From: Mugil cephalus
Lineage: Eukaryota > Chordata > Actinopteri > Mugiliformes > Mugilidae
DNA length: 64,000 nucleotides
NCBI RefSeq assembly: GCF_022458985.1
Contig: NC_061774.1
Coordinates: 18,066,197-18,130,196, forward strand
Direction of reading: 5' to 3'
Below are positions 46,850 to 58,810 of the stretch, in pieces (within the stretch, counting starts at the first letter, position 1; every line of letters starts with the position of its first letter). The notes beneath the pieces are model-generated. The model worked only from the letters and a program-made list of their open reading frames with translations, did not search any database and was not told the origin of the DNA. A program made the position numbers and the translations under genes.

Positions 46850-48500
46850 CCTAACTCTCTTTGTCGCTATTTAGTCAGCACGCAGACCTCTTTATCTCGT
46901 TTACTCCGTCACTTTGTAGGTTGTTGAAATGCTTCCAAGTCCTCGGCTGCTCCTCTTCACTGCTGCCTTGTCCGTTTGCCCTTGCTTTATGTCAAGATGT
47001 CACCTGTCATACCTGCTTTATCTTTTTCCTTGGAAACGCCCCCTGTCTAATTTGATTGGCTGTTGTCTCAGGTGAGTGGCCTGTTGCTGCCTTCTCTCTC
47101 TTTTTTTCCTGCTGTCAGCTATTTCAGGCCTCCAGGGCTTTTTGTTCACTGTCAATTAAATAACTTTCCAGCCAAGCTGTTAGTCCAACATTAATTGAGT
47201 TCAGTCACTGTGTTTTGTTTTAATGCAAGTATGAAGCAAAATTAAACAAATGCAAATTAAATTAAATACATTATAAATATGAATTATTTTTGTCCATACA
47301 TGCTACTCCTAAGTAGAAAATAGAGATGATAAACAACATTTTCAAGTAACAGGACGATTTTGTGCACACCGCCAATGTTTTATTTATTTATTTTAGACGT
47401 ATGACACGTAACTGTTTTTTTTTTTTTTTTTTTTTTTTTTAATTCAGAAATTCTAAGTCATAAATAAAGAACACCAATAGTGATAACAATAGCAAAACTG
47501 AAATTGCGGAAATGAACGAAAGTAACAGCAAGAGCGGTTTAAAGCTACAGTGACATTTACATACAAAGAGTCCTGCTCTATATCAGCACTGGTTTAAAAT
47601 AACTGAGGGAGTTGTTGATTCAACTGTGTTTTCATTTCGGAGGCTGTGGTTTGTAGTAGTTTGTAATGGATTATATTGTGTTTTACTGACAAAAGTTGAC
47701 ATTATTTTACTCAGTGGGGTAGGCTGAATAACAAAACAAAACAAAACAAAACAAAAAAATGTTTTACAGCACCACAAATCATCTAAAAAATAATCATACA
47801 GTTGAATTACCACCTTTCTGGCGCTGTTTCAACACAAACTTCACATCGTAACATTCGTGAAGGGGGATTTAGTGCAGGACTGAATTTGTACGCTCAGGTA
47901 ACTAATGACTTGGCAAGTGAGTGCAAATGTACTTCGCCTCCAGCATTACTGAGTGCAGTTAGTCTGTAACTTCAAATCAGATATCATAGCCATGTTTTTT
48001 TCTTTTCTTTTATTAAATCTTCACCCGGCCTGATATCTAAATTACTCACTTTTGATCATGTTCAAATTTGGAAAGTCTTCAACATCACTTTTACAACACT
48101 GTAATGCAGAAATTATTTTTCCTCCCTTTATAAACCAACAGTGCGCGTGCTCGTTATTTCTTCAAATTAGCGCGAGACCTTGTTTTGCGGCGACAACAAT
48201 ACAACCAACTCCCGGAGGGTAAGTTAATATCGTAAGTTTTGATAATAATGGAAGTTGTCTAATAAATACCAACCCTACAGACGACGAAGATTAAATTCCA
48301 GTTATTAAATGAAGAGTTCGTGTTTGACATTTAACCACTGAAGCCGTTTCTTTATTTTAGAAGATGCTAACTATTCGCTAGCTAAACCGGTGCTCCCTGG
48401 AGCCTCGCTAGCTTTAACCAGTTATCTTTGCGGAGTTGCCTCAGTTATTCGAAGAAAGAAAGGGGTAATTTAAAGAAAAATACGCCGGTGTGCAATTCAG
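46850..48500. other. Divergent spacer between foxi1 and the SYCE3-like gene
   Basis: foxi1 (-) and the SYCE3-like gene (+) are transcribed apart from this 1.65-kb spacer. It holds a 26-bp T run (47415-47440), an (AAAAC)n tract (47731-47757) and no supportable exon. No TATA box stands out before the SYCE3-like start at 48501. Confidence 0.6.
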
Positions 48501-51278
48501 ATGACAGATTCATCTTCGTGCCCTGGGGAAATCAAAAGCGAGGACATGCTGGAGCTGAACAAGAAGTTGGAGAGAATGATTGAAGACGTGGAAAACATGT
48601 CAGGTATGAAACTGTAGCGCTTGTCATTGCGGCGCATTTTAAATTACAACGAATTGAAATGTAGACGATTTTTAGTACCGGGAACATAAACACTGACACC
48701 TCTTCTCTGTTGTGGTGTAATGAGCCGCGGTCCAATTTTCCTTGCGCGTCTATTTCTGTACTTACGATACAGGTGCCGAGGCAGGTCAGAATGCAAAAAA
48801 TAAAACATGACTTAATCTGTTTCAGATTTTAAATATCTGGTTTTCCTTACGATTACTGACTTGATTCTTTTTCACAACCTCCCTCACTGTTTATGTACAA
48901 TAGTAATTTAACTGCATCATTTTGGAGTAAAATACTGACAAAGTCACCCAACGTAAAGGCATCCTGACAGTTCAGTTCCTCATATTCAGATAATCATAAA
49001 ACCCTTTCCTTTCAAATAATGACTTGATTCTTGCCGTGACCCTGTACCTTAAGTACACAAGTAGACGCGCAAGAAAAATCTGCCCGCGGCTGGCTTGACT
49101 CGCTTTCTGCGAAACACGGCTCGTTTGACCGTAGTTCGTTTTTCTTTCGCCTGTAGCGCAGCTCACTTGGATGGCTTACGACATGGTGGCACTGCGGACC
49201 AATCCCGAGCTGGGAGGCTCTATGCGTAAACTGGAGGAAGCGTATCACAGGTGCAGATCTGCTGTATGCGGGGCACCAGACCAAGGGCCAGACATAAACA
49301 AGTGTCCAGACCCCGCTGCCACTATGCAGATGTGATGTGTAATATTACAGTTAGTTTTCAGTTCACAAGTACTGCCCTGAGATAAAGCAGTGTTAATTCA
49401 TACTGTATTTGTAATGGGTTCCAGTTAATATGAATTGTTAGGAATCTGAGTGTTTGCACAGTTCCCCATGTCCCCATTCATTAAAACGGGATGTTTCAAT
49501 TGTTATTGCCTGCAAACATTGTTTTGTTGTGGTTGCTCTGATCTCTTCGGTGCGTTAAATAAATGAATCATCTGAAATGAGAATGTGTTCTGTTGTGTTT
49601 GCCTACACATAAATGCGTAGCACCACATTTTGATTGACTTATAGTTGTAATATAACCACAGTGTGATAGGCTCCCTGCCTTGAAACCATCTAGAGGACAA
49701 GCAGTTACTGAAAATGAAACCGCAGTGTAATTAATTCACTGTCAGGTCTGATAGACCGTATGTGTGTGTGTGTGTAGTAGTAGATAATAATGGTTTCCAT
49801 TTACATTCATGTTTGCATTTATTTCATGTGTAATCATTTTTCAGATGGAAAATTTTGACAAGTTTACAGAACAAGCTAGCTCCGCCTCCTGCGCTGATCT
49901 GGAAAACGTACTTGGAGGGCTAGACTCTTTGTTGACCTGCATGGATCAACTGGCACGTACGTTTGACTGTTTATCTCGCTCACTTAACACCTCCAAAATG
50001 TCAAAAAAAAAAAAAAAAAAAGAGAGAGAGAGCACCAATTATAGCAGTAAGCTGAACTTGATGATTGATTTGCAAATATGCAAAGCACATGACAAAACAG
50101 CCGTCCCTGATGTGAAATGTGATAGCGAAAAGTGGATTATTGTACACAGCCTAGATGTCAGCAGTCCAGAGTTACATGATGATGTCTGTCATATTGGGCT
50201 CCGCTGATGTGTAGATAGGAGTAACTGAAGGATTTTGCATGCATGGAGACATCAGGCTGCCTGATGTGTTGCATGATGTTGCAACTTTTATTTTTTTCTC
50301 CCTTTTTTTTTTGCCAGGGGCAACAGTTGTGGGCAAAGAGGCTGTCAGAGTGATCTGCTTACATTTGTGACTCAGTTATAGCTATCTGCTGGCTCAGAGC
50401 CGGCAAACAATCTGCATCTGCATCTTTTTTTAATGTATGACTGTAAAGTGTGCATTATGGATTTCTGCTACTATGATTTTATGTCCATTTGTAATATGAT
50501 ATACACTCAACAGGCATAACGTTGTGGCCACCTGTGCCTCCAAAAAACTGTTGGAGCAGCCACCCCCCAGCTGCATCCTGCTGGGGATGGCTGCTGCGAT
50601 CAAGGAGTGTCATTGCTGCAGGGTGGGGGTGCTTGGTCTGGTCTAGGTGGGTGGGAACATGACTTAGTAACATCAACACGAATGCCAGGTCCAAAAGTTT
50701 CCCAGCAGTACATTGTATTGACACCAGTGTTTTTTTTTATTTCTCCTGTCAGCGGTTTTAACGTGGCCAATCGAATTCTGGTGTTTTCTTAATGTACTGG
50801 TTCGATATGTAATATTCTAATACAACACATAAAACCCCATAAACAAGAAATCTTAACAATTTTAGAGAAAATGATTTGGCAGGTGATTAAATGCTTTTGC
50901 TTTCTGGCTTTTCGCAGTTGGTAATGAATTCAGCATGCACACTGACATCTTTGTGTGAATTAGTTTGTATTGTGAAATCGGGACACATTAAGATACTTTA
51001 TTTTCAGTCACAGTGAAGTACTAGTACTGGTTGGCAATAACATGAGAAAACAGAAAGGAACACAGTATATACTGTTCAATTTTTCCATCCAGACTTTGTA
51101 GTCTCATGTGTAAAAATTGTTGGTCTGGTCCTGAGGCAGTTATAAACAAGGTACATACTCTCTTTCTACAGTGCGGACCCATCTGAAACAATGTGATCTA
51201 ATCGTTTGTATTGGCCACCCTGACAAGCTGGCGTCCCTCAAAACCCAGGAGGCAGAGGAGCATCGGTCCACGGCTTGA
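48501..51278 (+). CDS. syce3: SYCE3-family synaptonemal complex central element protein
   Basis: SYCE3 is a small helical protein of the synaptonemal complex central element, needed in mice for synapsis in meiosis. Exons 48501..48603 and 49157 onward encode LNKKLERMIEDVENMSAQLT and WMAYDMVALRTNPELGGSMR, about half identical to human SYCE3 over 60 residues, including WMAYDMV and RTNP. Two 3' ends are possible. (a) Reading through exon 2 stops at 49335 (93 aa), with a poly(A) signal at 49558. (b) A donor at 49263/49264 (GCT|GTATGC, phase 0) joins 49845..49956 and 51172..51278, giving 142 aa. Version (b) restores the human-like C...MEN(K) register (HRCRSAMENF against VNCKEEMEKN) but adds about 55 residues not in the 88-aa human protein. 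A third donor (CAG|GTGCAG, after 49249) would shift frame and stop early in exon 3. It is convergent with lcp2, 327 bp apart. The core is secure; the C-terminus is not. Confidence 0.8.
49558..49563 (+). terminator. syce3: Poly(A) signal AATAAA for the short SYCE3-like transcript
   Basis: AATAAA 222 bp after the exon-2 stop (49335) and before exon 3 (49845). It would terminate a two-exon transcript of 93 codons. Confidence 0.5.
50506..50775. mobile_element. Deleted Tc1-family derivative
   Basis: Left end ACACTCAACAGGCATAACGT then TGTGGCCACC; right end CTGTCAGCGGTTTTAACGTG then GCCAAT, a decayed inverse. Internal text (AACATCAACACGAATGCCAG then GTTTCCCAGCAG) matches my memory of a Tc1 family widespread in fish, on the antisense strand of its transposase. 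Only about 270 bp remain. It lies within the last intron of the long SYCE3-like model. Confidence 0.55.
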
Positions 51279-51479
51279 ACGGAAGTGGATGTAAGAAGAG
51301 TGGAGGTAATGCTGTTTGTGTGGAAAATGTACAGACCCAACAGCCACAGGGGGGGGGGGGGAAACTTTTTTGTCTCAAATTTTGTTTGCTAAAAATACAA
51401 GTGACGCTAACAGAAAGAGGGATTATATAACAATGACCTTTGAGGTTGGGGAAAATCGTGACATTTCTTCATATCTTCT

Positions 51480-51505
51480 AAAAAAAAAAAAAAAAAAAAA
51501 AAAAA
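51480..51505 (+). repeat. 26-bp poly(A) run
   Basis: An uninterrupted run of A in the 327-bp gap between the convergent ends of the SYCE3-like gene and lcp2. No retroposon body is recognisable 5' of it. Confidence 0.9.
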
Positions 51506-51605
51506 GCATCAGAATTAGCTGCACATGTTCACGTGTGCAAATTAGCATAGAGAGGTCAGGAAGTGAGGTGCCAACAGCCGCATTCGGGCGGGTGTTGTCG
51601 CTTGG

Positions 51606-54600
51606 TCAGGGTCTCACAGGGTGCAGCAGGCAGCACTTGGGCTGGTGCTGTTCCTCGGGACTCTGGTCTGTGGCGTCAATGAGCATCAGTGGGGTGTGCG
51701 CATGATGGCTGATCATCTCCTTCACCCCAGGGAAGCTCTACCACCACACACAAAACATGACGGTGACTTAATGACGCATCGCGGCATCAGTCGGCATCAG
51801 ACATTCCCTGAGGTGCACCGCAAGATGCGAATGTTTCAGTGAAATCAGAGCGAACGCACCGACGTTTCCCCTTTCATTTTAACATTATAGATAACGGCGT
51901 CGGCAATTTCCGCTTACCTGGCTGTTTTTGAGGCCATTGCCAAGGGAGTAGGAGTTGCCTTGGTTACGGATCTTAATGTTGTAAATCCTGCCTTGGTTCA
52001 GTAGCACCAGGGTGTAGGGGTGCTCAATCGGGTTTTTTAGGCTGTCCCTCACCAGAAACGCCCCATCCTTAAAGACACAAACATGCCCAACTATTAACGT
52101 TACTGCAAAATTTCTCTTTCATTTGTCTGTGTGTATTTACTCCAGAAAGAGAAGGATGAGAGTAGTGACACTGAAAGATGCACCACCTGACCTTGTTCAC
52201 CAATCTAATCGCAGCTTCAGCTTGCTGCCTGGTCACCTTTCCTCCGTACCAGCTGGGGTCCAAAGTCTGGATTCGCCGTAATAGCACAGGCATGTTAATG
52301 GAGTGAATCAGCAAATTATTTCTGCTCGGTTTCAGCTGCTGTGACTCATGTGTTTATCAAGTTAGGACAGGTAATGAAATGAATTACCCTCAAAAATAAA
52401 AAGCAGTTTGTTGAGTTTTAGTAGGAGACGTTGTGTTCTTTTTTACAACACCGCCATCTGCTGTTTCCCTTTTGCAAGTGCACTTGTGTAATTAAACAGA
52501 TGTATTGCACCCTGTCTCAACTATTGTGTTCATTAGTATATAAAGAAATATTGCCTTCACTGTAATATATATAATATTTATTTTTTTTACCATTTTTGGC
52601 CTTTCTGTTGAATTGCTGACCTTAGCAGGTGGTGTTGGAATTGGAGGGGCTGGACATGGTTTATCGGGTCTGCTGGGTGAGAAATGAAATAACAAAATTG
52701 AGAAAAGTTGAATAATTGAATTGCACAAAGTCCAGGCCTTGTGAGTGTCTTAAATGGTTGAGGTTGTCTTACCTATTGGGCATATCTGTTGGCCTAGGGG
52801 GCAGTGGATGTTTGTGTTTGCTGGTAAATGAGCCAGGAGCCTCGACAGTCCTGCCCCCTTGTGGACATTATGTGAAAATGAAAATGGTGTGAGAGATTGA
52901 TTAGAGAGTTAAAGTACAGTTGATGCTTAATTTTTGATTGTATTTCAGGGATGATATCTTGGTTTTCGCTATATGTAGATTATGTTGGTCAGCTGCTGGA
53001 ATAAGAAAAAAATATGTTTTGTTTTTTTTACAAAAGCATCATCATGGCTTGTTTATCAATGAATGTAGTTACTTGGTGCTATGACGGGTCTTTGAGGGGC
53101 GATGCTCATTCTTGGAAGATGTGGAAGCTTCATGCTTCTTTCAGCTGGGAACGGATCACAAACATGATTAACATTCAAACCATGTACAGTGAAAAGCTCT
53201 GAAATGCTGGAATTTTTTTCACATATACACTACCCGTCAAAAGTTTTAGAACATCCTAATTTTTCCAGTTATTTATTGCAATTCAGGTCATGCAAGCCCA
53301 ATGAATAGCTTGAAATGGTACAAAGGTAAGTACTGAACAGCCAGAGAGGGGAAAAAATAGGTTTGGTTACCCAAAACTGAAAAATAATCTACATTTCAGA
53401 ATTATACAAAAAGGCCTTTTTCAGGGAACATAAAGTGGGTTAACAATTTAAAGCTGTGTTGCAGCAATGAAGGTTGAATCAGCTTTGAAAGCTGGTGCTA
53501 CTAATTCTTACAGGTCTTCCAACTTTTCTTGATTACTTACGACCCCCTGTGTCTGCATAAAAGCAGTGTTGGAACACACTGTGGTACCAGACCCTCATGA
53601 GCATCAGGTGAACAATATTGTACTGCAGAAAGTGGTGTGTTGCTACAAAAATGGCGAGAAAAAGGCAATTAACAACGGAAGAGAGACAGACCATCATAAC
53701 ACTTAAAATGTAGGTCTTTCCTACAGGGAAATCGCAAAGAAAGTCAAGGTGTCAGTGAGTACAGTTTTCTTCACCATCAAAAGGCACTCGGAAACTGGGG
53801 GAAACTCTGACAGGAAGCGATCTGGCAGACCCAAAGCCACAACTGAACCAGAGGACAAGTTTCTGAGAGTCTCACAGGACAACAGCTTCAAGCGCAGCTT
53901 AATAGTAGTCGTAGTAAGCAAGTCTCAGTTTCAACTGTGAAGAAAAGACTTCGAGCTGCAGGTTTGACAGGACGAGTTGCAGCAAGAAAGCCATCGCTAA
54001 GATGTCAGAATAAGATGAAGAGGCTCTCCTGGGCCACGAAACACCGCCATTGGACTACTGAAGCCTGAAAGAAGCTATTATGGACTCATGAATCAAAATT
54101 TCAAATCTTCGGTTCGTCACGCAGGATCTTTGTACGCCGTCGAGTAGGCGAGAGGATGGTTCCACAGTGTGCGACATCAACTGTCAAACATGGAGGAAGA
54201 AGTCTGATGGTCTGGCGCTGTTTTGCTGTATCCAGGGTCGGTGACTTGTACAGAGCGAGCAGCGCCCTGAACCAAAACGGCCACCACAGCATTCTGCAGC
54301 ACCATGCGCCAAGTTGGTCAGAGGTTCATCCTACAGCACGATAATGACCCAAAACACAAGTCCAAGCTACGCCAAAACTACCTCAGGAAAAAAGAACAAG
54401 ATGGTGAGCTTGAAAACATGGAGCGGCCAGCACAGTCTCCAGACTTAAACCCCATCGAGCTGGTTTGGGATGAACTGGACTGAAGATTGAAAGCCAAGCA
54501 ACCTGGAAGTGCCACACGTTTATGGGAACTTCTGCAACAGACTTGGGAAGAACTTTCTGTAGAATATTTGATTTCTATTGCAGAAAGAACGCCACAAGTG

Positions 54601-56614
54601 TGTTCAGCTGTTATATCTGCCAGAGGCGGCTACTTTGATGAGTCAAAAGTTTAGAATCCATTTTGATCTATAAATTGATTCCATGATTTCTTTTTCAACT
54701 CAAATTGCTTATTTGTTCTATGCTTTCATTTGAGAGTGCAATGACACAATAAACTGAATAATTTTCAGTAAAAAAAAAAAAAAATGGAAAAAGTGTTGTG
54801 TTCTAAACTTTTGACCGGTAGTGTGCATGCATTTCTTTGCAGTCGCTTCCTGTTACCTCTGCAGTTGTCCTGGAGTCTGGCCGGTCTTGGGGGCCGAGGT
54901 GGCTTCCTTATGTGTTCAATGTCAGGCACTTTGTTGGCGCTTTCACATGCCTCGTCACTAAGCTGCTCCTCAGCTGTTTGTGAGTCAGACAGAGCACAGA
55001 TGTAGTCCTCTTCTGTTTCGTCCTGGTCTGGGCCCTCATACTCGTTTTCACTTTCATTTTCCTGTCCACATATAAAGTATCGTATGCGGTAAAATGCAGA
55101 CAACATTTCCTGTTTTTTGACTGGGTGTGAAGTGATGTAAATTTACCATTTGTATTTTTGTATAAGTGGCCATATTTAGCGTAAAAGTACTTCTTACTTA
55201 CAAACTCATCAGAGTCCCAAGATTCCTCCTTTTTAAAAATCACTGAAAAAAAGATGTTGTAAAAAGATCAGGCCTCGGGAAAAATAACTGTATAATATTA
55301 GCTGAAGGGTTCTTTACCTGGTTTTGGTGGCTTCAGCACCTTAAATCTGAAAAAAAAGTTAATGTTTGTTTAGTCATATATTCTCCTGAAACTTTATAAT
55401 AAAATCTGAATATTACAAAAAAGTCTTACTTATTTGCAAAGGCCTTCTTCTGCTCTTCCTTGTTGATTTCACTCTGGATCTTGGTAATAATTCTACAAAG
55501 ATGTGATAGCACAGCACAGAAAAAGTATCACCAGTATGTTCAGTACAGCCCAGCTGGTACACAATTTTTTAGGGAGTAAAAAAATCCTCTTCTCTTTTGA
55601 GATATACACACACCGATCAGCCACAACAATCTGGTGCCAATAAGGGAAGCGCACTCACCTGACTTCTTATTGGTCCACTTTTAATAGGTACTGACCACAC
55701 CTACCTAGCGTGAACACCACCATTTTTGGAGTCTTCTCTGATCCTAATCACAGTTTTGCATTTTTCATATCCTTCCACTTGCCCTTTTTCGTGCTTCTAA
55801 CACATCAACACTGATGCAAAATGTTCATCTTGCCGTCTAATATATCCCACCAACTGATAGGCGCCATGATAATTAACGTCATTCACTTCACGACGGACAT
55901 AATGTTGTGGCTGATCGGTGTACGGTGTAAATTTCAGCTGGCTAGTTCCCGTGCTAGCTTGGTATCTGCTGTTGCACTGATGCGGGCTCTGATATTCAGT
56001 CTTATAGTAGTGCTCTCTGTTGGTACTTTCAGTCGCAGACAAAATACAAATAATGCAATGAATAGTACACAATTATAGGTTGATAGGTAATAGATGATAG
56101 GTAATTTATCAGTACTTTCAGTTTAATAAATGTAGTTTTAGACTCACGGGATATAGAGGCAGGGGAACACGTCAAGCTCGCCCTCCGTCATATGCTAGAT
56201 TTGATGGACGCAGATTTGGACATCATCAAAATGAGACGATCGGAGAGTTTCAAAAATAGCAAAAGCAAAAAAGAAGGCCAAAGGGCACTTACAATGAACT
56301 GTTCTCCAGTTATGCTGGCCTTCGTCACCACTCTGTCACACCCTGTTAGCTTAAGCTGAAAGCGAAGCGAAGGCACTTTAACAAATACTGCCGCTCATCC
56401 GCTTTATATATTAATATAGTACACTGTAAAAGATGACAAATCTATGACACCTATGTATTTTCACCATTACGTCCAGACTGCAGTAGTTGACGACTATAAA
56501 AGATAATGGATATGGTTAAAAAGCTTCTTTTTTAATACTCACCTTTCTCATGAAGTCAGCCAGGCTTTGGGAATTCCATCCCATCACCTCTGCTTTAGAC
56601 GGAATATTGTTCAT
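51606..56614 (-). CDS. lcp2: LCP2 (SLP-76), SH2 adaptor of antigen-receptor signalling
   Basis: A cytosolic scaffold linking ZAP-70/SYK phosphorylation to PLC-gamma, VAV, NCK and GADS in T cells, mast cells and platelets. Exons: 56543..56614, 56293..56355, 56148..56194, 55430..55492, 55318..55346, 55202..55242, 54857..55061, 53073..53144 (tentative), 52773..52857, 52621..52669, 52192..52266, 51918..52067, 51606..51737. The model closes to 360 aa; human is 533. The N-terminal SAM-like domain (1-80) starts MNNIPSKAEVMGWNSQSLAD, against human NVPFRSEVLGWDPDSLAD. An acidic segment follows with EYEGPDQDETEEDYICALSD, then proline-rich exons including NRPDKPCPAPPIP (an RxxKP motif of the GADS-binding kind). 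The SH2 domain (about 248-350) has GAFLVRDS with R274. The central region is much shorter than in mammals, so exons may be missed or truly lost. One acceptor (aag before 52857) is non-consensus. Introns carry Tc1 copies. Confidence 0.88.
53228..54833 (+). pseudogene. Near-full-length Tc1-type transposon with broken transposase
   Basis: The ends CACTACCCGTCAAAAGTTTT and its inverse (AAACTTTTGACCGGTAGTG) bound 1606 bp. TA flanks the left side (53226-53227); the right flank is TG, so the duplication is mutated. Plus-strand transposase text starts at about 53651 (MARKRQLTTEERQTIITLKM) and continues through HTH-like sequence (KRHSETGGNSDRKRSGRPKA) and catalytic text (TVKHGGRSLMVWRCFAV; LKPHRAG). 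Several frameshifts and stops interrupt it, so it is inactive. The full length and paired ends make it the best-preserved element here. It sits in an lcp2 intron. Confidence 0.88.
55610..55921. mobile_element. Deleted Tc1-family derivative with inverted ends, 312 bp
   Basis: The left end ACACCGATCAGCCACAACA is a perfect inverse of the right end TGTTGTGGCTGATCGGTGT. Internal text (CTTCTAACACATCAACACTG; CTAATATATCCCACCAACTG) belongs to the 3' part of the same fish Tc1 family as 50506-50775. No coding is left. It lies in the lcp2 intron between 55492 and 56148. Confidence 0.8.
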
Positions 56615-58810
56615 ACTCGAGGTTACCGCTTGTGAATATCACATCCACTTTAAAGATAAAGGGCCCTTCTTCATCACACCCAACCTGTCTTATAAAATGA
56701 ATCTTCAGACTGTGCTTAAGCAGGCCCGTGGTATGTCGTCGTCGTCGTCGTCTTACCTAGAAGTAGGAAAGTTTCAGTGGTCGTACAGAGCCATTATTAG
56801 ATCTTGCACTTTCATATCATGTCTATATCTCTAAACATAGATGCTGCTCAGACCCTTTCACACAGTATAGTGGCTAAGCTTGTTTGTTTAGACTAGTGTC
56901 TTTGGGCAGAAGGTGCAATGTTTTAAATAAACCCTAGCTGAAGCCAAATGTGTCTCTGGTGTTGGCATAAATAGATCAGTGCGACTGTCATACGTGACGG
57001 TGTGACAGCGTTCTTCTTATCCATTAACATCCACGGCGTGTTCGATGTTGTGTTCCAGCTGCAGTCAGGCCTCTTGGTATCTCACACCCAGGTGAAAGAG
57101 GAGGGCAGCTAAGAGAATTGGTGATCAATCAAGCTCAGACCCCCCACCCACCCACCCACCCAGACCCCCAAGCCTGTCTGGTGGTGAATACATGAGTTCC
57201 CTTGGGGGGTCCTGGCGGGAGATCATCCACCCCCTTTCTGCTGTTTTCCTCTTCTTTCCTGATTAGGAAACATACCCCCCCCCCCCCCCCCATGAAAGAC
57301 GTGGTGCTGCCACTGTGGATGAAGAAAAGTGTTTTAAAATGGCACAAAACTGTTGTAAAATGAACAAATAATTCCCTATAAAAAACTACACTGTATAAAG
57401 GAAAGGGGTATGAATGATCAGATGCAGGGTTTACAATGGGGCGTCTCACTTGTATCTCAACCAAACAACGGTGTCATATGGGACCAATATGGAACCAGTC
57501 ACGTACTCAGTGGAGAGCAGAGATGAGGGGCGGATCCTTGTGGGCCCCCAGTGGGGTGAAACCTTCATTAACACTCAGCAGGGCAGCATGGGAAACACAG
57601 GACATCCCCAGAAGCAAACGGGCAAATGGGAAGGATGGGAGGGAGTGTTTTGGATGTTTTGGTCTCTATGAGAATTTTTTTTTCTGGGGTTAAAGGTTGT
57701 ATACATGAAGATATGTTCATCTAACTCACATTTTAAAACAGTGCTCATCAAAATGTAGGGTCTGGTTTCCTCAGACTTTTTGGTGATCTAGCCACAGCGG
57801 CCACTCACTTTTTTTCTTCTTTTTTTTTTTAACTCCTGGCTAATCTTCTGTTACATAACTGCTCTGTTACCAGCCCAACTTTGTGTTAGACTCCCACCCC
57901 CCTCTACCGCCCCCCAGGCATGGACCCCCCGTAGAAGGTAATATCCATGCCATCACTCACTGAGCTGAGGCACTGGCAGATTTATGACACATCCAGCTGA
58001 GAGGAAGATTTTTGGAGATGCAGGGGGTAAGGTAAGAAGGAAGCGACTGAATGGCTCCTTCAGACACAGACGGGCCAGTGGGCGGAGATGAGGCTCCTCT
58101 TAGACCTAATTACTTGCAAATTATGAGATTAGAAATGAACTAGCTTCCAAGGTGGAATGTGTTTGGTACACACACACACATATATATATAATTCTATGGT
58201 TAGACTCCAGCATGCTCTACTTTGCTGAGAACTTTTTATTTATTTATTTTTTAGTCTTAAGTACCTGTCAGTGTAGTTCCTCTCTTAAGCTTTGATGTAC
58301 AGATGCATTTGCATTCCCTGTGAGATGTGACAATGACTGGGACAGGCAGAGGTGCCCCGGATTATCAGGCCAAATACCTCCTGACTTCTAGTGGTGGAAA
58401 TACTTCCCTAATTTGGCTTTCAAAGCCTCTCTGCTCTTTGAATGAAATCAATACACACTGACATCAAAGTGGCAGTGGATCAACACTGGATCAACACCTC
58501 GGTGAGGCGTGAACTGCACCATGTTATCCGTGTAATCCTCTCTTAAGTGTATTCACTTCATTCATATTCTAACTTGTCCGCTCTGTCAGGGAGCGAAGCG
58601 GCCCTGTCGATTTTGTGAGTAAATGCATCCTCTCTGTCGATTGAAATGAAACATTCAGTTTCAGAGTTTCTTTTTTTTTTAACTTTCATTTTAATTAAAC
58701 AAGGCACAATATTCTTAAATAGACATGCTGCATTTGTACAGGGAGACGTGGAAAAACAGAAATAAAAGTGCAAACACATAGACAGATAACCGGTGCGCAT
58801 TAGCTTATTT
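56615..58810. other. Spacer between lcp2 5' end and wnt8a ORF2 3' end
   Basis: No supportable exon. It holds six GTC units (56735-56752), runs of C (57277-57291), a CA/TA tract (about 58170-58190) and G-rich text at 57520-57640 (GGGCCCCCAGTGGGGTGAAA) that may belong to a dispersed fish repeat. An 85-codon plus-strand frame at 57414-57671 covers that G-rich part and is probably not a gene. The wnt8a ORF2 3' UTR should occupy about 58690-58810, with a variant signal ATTAAA on the minus strand at 58690-58695. Confidence 0.5.

Noticed and set aside
57414-57671. 85-codon plus-strand frame in G-rich text
   Set aside because: It probably belongs to a dispersed repeat; no domain and no conserved exon borders.
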